A stretch of DNA of 5,381 bases from Pseudomonadota bacterium (lineage in GTDB: Bacteria > Pseudomonadota > Gammaproteobacteria > Acidithiobacillales > Acidithiobacillaceae), in the NCBI GenBank assembly GCA_021840785.1, contig JAKBXD010000134.1, positions 1-5,381 on the forward strand, written 5' to 3'. Both the position numbers and the translations under genes were made by a program. Below, one piece after another: positions 4,221 to 5,381 of the stretch. The notes below the pieces were generated by a model that was not told where the DNA came from, ran no database searches, and was given only the letters and a program-made list of their open reading frames with translations. How positions within the stretch are numbered: position 1 is the first letter of the stretch; each line of letters opens with the position of its first letter.

Positions 4221-5381
4221 ATGGAAAATGAAAGGTTTGTCGTGAACCATATCGAATCTACTGATGAACAGGCACCTCAACATAGCTGGAAAAATATACT
4301 TGAACCGCCTGCAAAAGGTAAAAACAAGGCGCGATACTTTATTACCCCTGTTATTATTGGAATCATTGTTGGGGTATTATCTCTAGTTTTTATTGATATA
4401 ATGGATTTTTTTACGAGATTGTCTTTGGGTGTCGTTGCGCATTTCATCCCCCCGCGTTCGTCCGGTTTTGGCGGGGGTGTCCAGTCGCACTACACCTCCG
4501 CCCCGGGCTATCCTTTCATGATTCCTCTTGTCGAAGGAATAGCTGCGTTCATTTCCGGGGTGCTGTCCTACTTTATGATTAAAAATCCGGGGAGTCTTGG
4601 TGCCAACAAAGCGATTCGCGCTTACCATGAGAACCCTGAATCCCTCACTTTAAAGGAGGCATTTACCACGCTTTTTACTTCAGCCATGGTTCTTGGCTCC
4701 GGCGGGCCTTCCGGCCGCGAGGGCGCGGTAAGCATGGTGGGCGGCAGCGTCGGCGTGTTCATTGCCAAGTTGCTCCGGCAAAAACCCCATGAAGTGCGCG
4801 AAGCTTTGGCTATAGGGGTCGGCGCCGGGCTGGGAGCCATGTTTAAGGCGCCTCTCGCGGGAGCAATCGCGAGTAGTGAAATATTTTTCAAGCACGATTT
4901 CGATATCGAAACGATCATCCCCGCGTTTGCCGCATCGGCTGCAGCTTACCTGGTGGTAGCCACCAAGGTAGGATTTTCGCCGCTGTTCCGCATAGGTGTT
5001 CTGCCGGTACACAATTTTGAGTTGAGATATATTCTGTGGTTCTCCATTTTTGGTATTTTTTCCGGTCTGGTTGCCCGCTTTCTGTTGTGGGTGTTTTATT
5101 ATATTTCTGATTTGTTCAAGAAGCTGAAGCAGCCGATCTATGTCACTGCCCTGATAGGCGGTGTCCTGGCCGGCTGCATTGGTTTGTTATCTTCTTATGC
5201 CATAGGCAACGGCTATGGCTGGTTGCAGTTGATCATGGACCACAAAATCTCCCCTGGAGTATCCGAATTAACGCTTGGTATAATCTGTGTCATTCTGGCC
5301 ATGTCTCTGATTGCCGGATCCGGGGCATCCGGCGGGGCCTTTAGCCCAACGGTGGTTATCGGTGGGCTCTCGGGCGCCTTG
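4221..5381 (+). CDS. ClC-family voltage-gated chloride channel/antiporter, truncated by window end
   Basis: Membrane protein expected to move chloride or a similar anion, by H+ exchange or as a channel. I translated 387 codons without a stop. After a polar N-terminus of about 38 residues come many membrane helices. ClC signatures are clear: GSGGPSGREGA at 159-169, with the gating glutamate E167 equivalent to E148 of ClC-ec1; GAGLGAMFKAPLAG at 201-214; and GGAFSP at 371-376, the GxFxP anion-site motif. The first anion-site motif, GSGIP in ClC-ec1, is replaced by SLGAN (about 125-129). By eye the ClC-ec1 proton glutamate E203 aligns with Ile221, next to E220, so transport mode is uncertain. Start: ATG 4221 has a weak GGA; in-frame GTG 4242 has GAAAGG 6 nt upstream and may be used instead. 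Any C-terminal CBS domains lie outside. Confidence 0.94.
   Translation, partial: MENERFVVNHIESTDEQAPQHSWKNILEPPAKGKNKARYFITPVIIGIIVGVLSLVFIDIMDFFTRLSLGVVAHFIPPRSSGFGGGVQSHYTSAPGYPFMIPLVEGIAAFISGVLSYFMIKNPGSLGANKAIRAYHENPESLTLKEAFTTLFTSAMVLGSGGPSGREGAVSMVGGSVGVFIAKLLRQKPHEVREALAIGVGAGLGAMFKAPLAGAIASSEIFFKHDFDIETIIPAFAASAAAYLVVATKVGFSPLFRIGVLPVHNFELRYILWFSIFGIFSGLVARFLLWVFYYISDLFKKLKQPIYVTALIGGVLAGCIGLLSSYAIGNGYGWLQLIMDHKISPGVSELTLGIICVILAMSLIAGSGASGGAFSPTVVIGGLSGAL

Noticed and set aside
4383..5012. Minus frames at 4383-4628, 4622-4918 and 4680-5012
   Set aside because: They are antisense shadows of the ClC gene, which is continuous and carries family motifs.

Overview
The window looks like chromosomal DNA from a Gram-negative proteobacterium of moderate GC content. 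The reasons are a RegB/PrrB-type redox sensor kinase, a TatA with proteobacterial hinge and amphipathic-helix motifs, and a periplasmic protein with a classical signal peptide. A beta/gamma-type chemolithotroph such as Acidithiobacillus would fit, but this is a weak guess because no rRNA or other lineage marker is present.

Layout: (1) 1-1031, minus strand: a RegB-family quinone/redox-sensing histidine kinase. Its C-terminal ATPase part is cut off by the window start; a partner response regulator, if adjacent, would lie outside. (2) 1032-1766: about 735 bp without a convincing gene, but with promoter-like and palindromic elements that suit control of the kinase gene: a proximal promoter, a 20-bp imperfect palindrome, and a distal extended -10 promoter whose -35 and -10 each sit in an inverted repeat. 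(3) About 1773-1961: a doubtful small reading frame, followed 17 nt later by a well-supported unrecognised gene (1979-2797, plus) for a periplasmic domain anchored by a C-terminal membrane helix. (4) 2858-3085, minus: a small two-helix membrane protein converging on it. (5) 3086-3518: noncoding, with a compact GC-rich repeat-bearing island. (6) 3519-3767, plus: an isolated tatA-like gene. (7) 3768-4220: noncoding, ending in a cluster of short hairpins. (8) 4221-5381, plus: a ClC-family chloride channel/antiporter, truncated by the window end.

The genes do not form one operon. Strand changes and gaps of over 400 bp suggest at least four transcription units. The shared theme is the cell envelope: respiratory redox sensing, twin-arginine export, anion transport and two unassigned membrane proteins. 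I see no CRISPR array, tRNA, rRNA or intact insertion sequence. I found no clearly new system; the best leads are the dyad-rich control region of the kinase gene, the structured leader before clc, and the unassigned membrane-anchored periplasmic protein.
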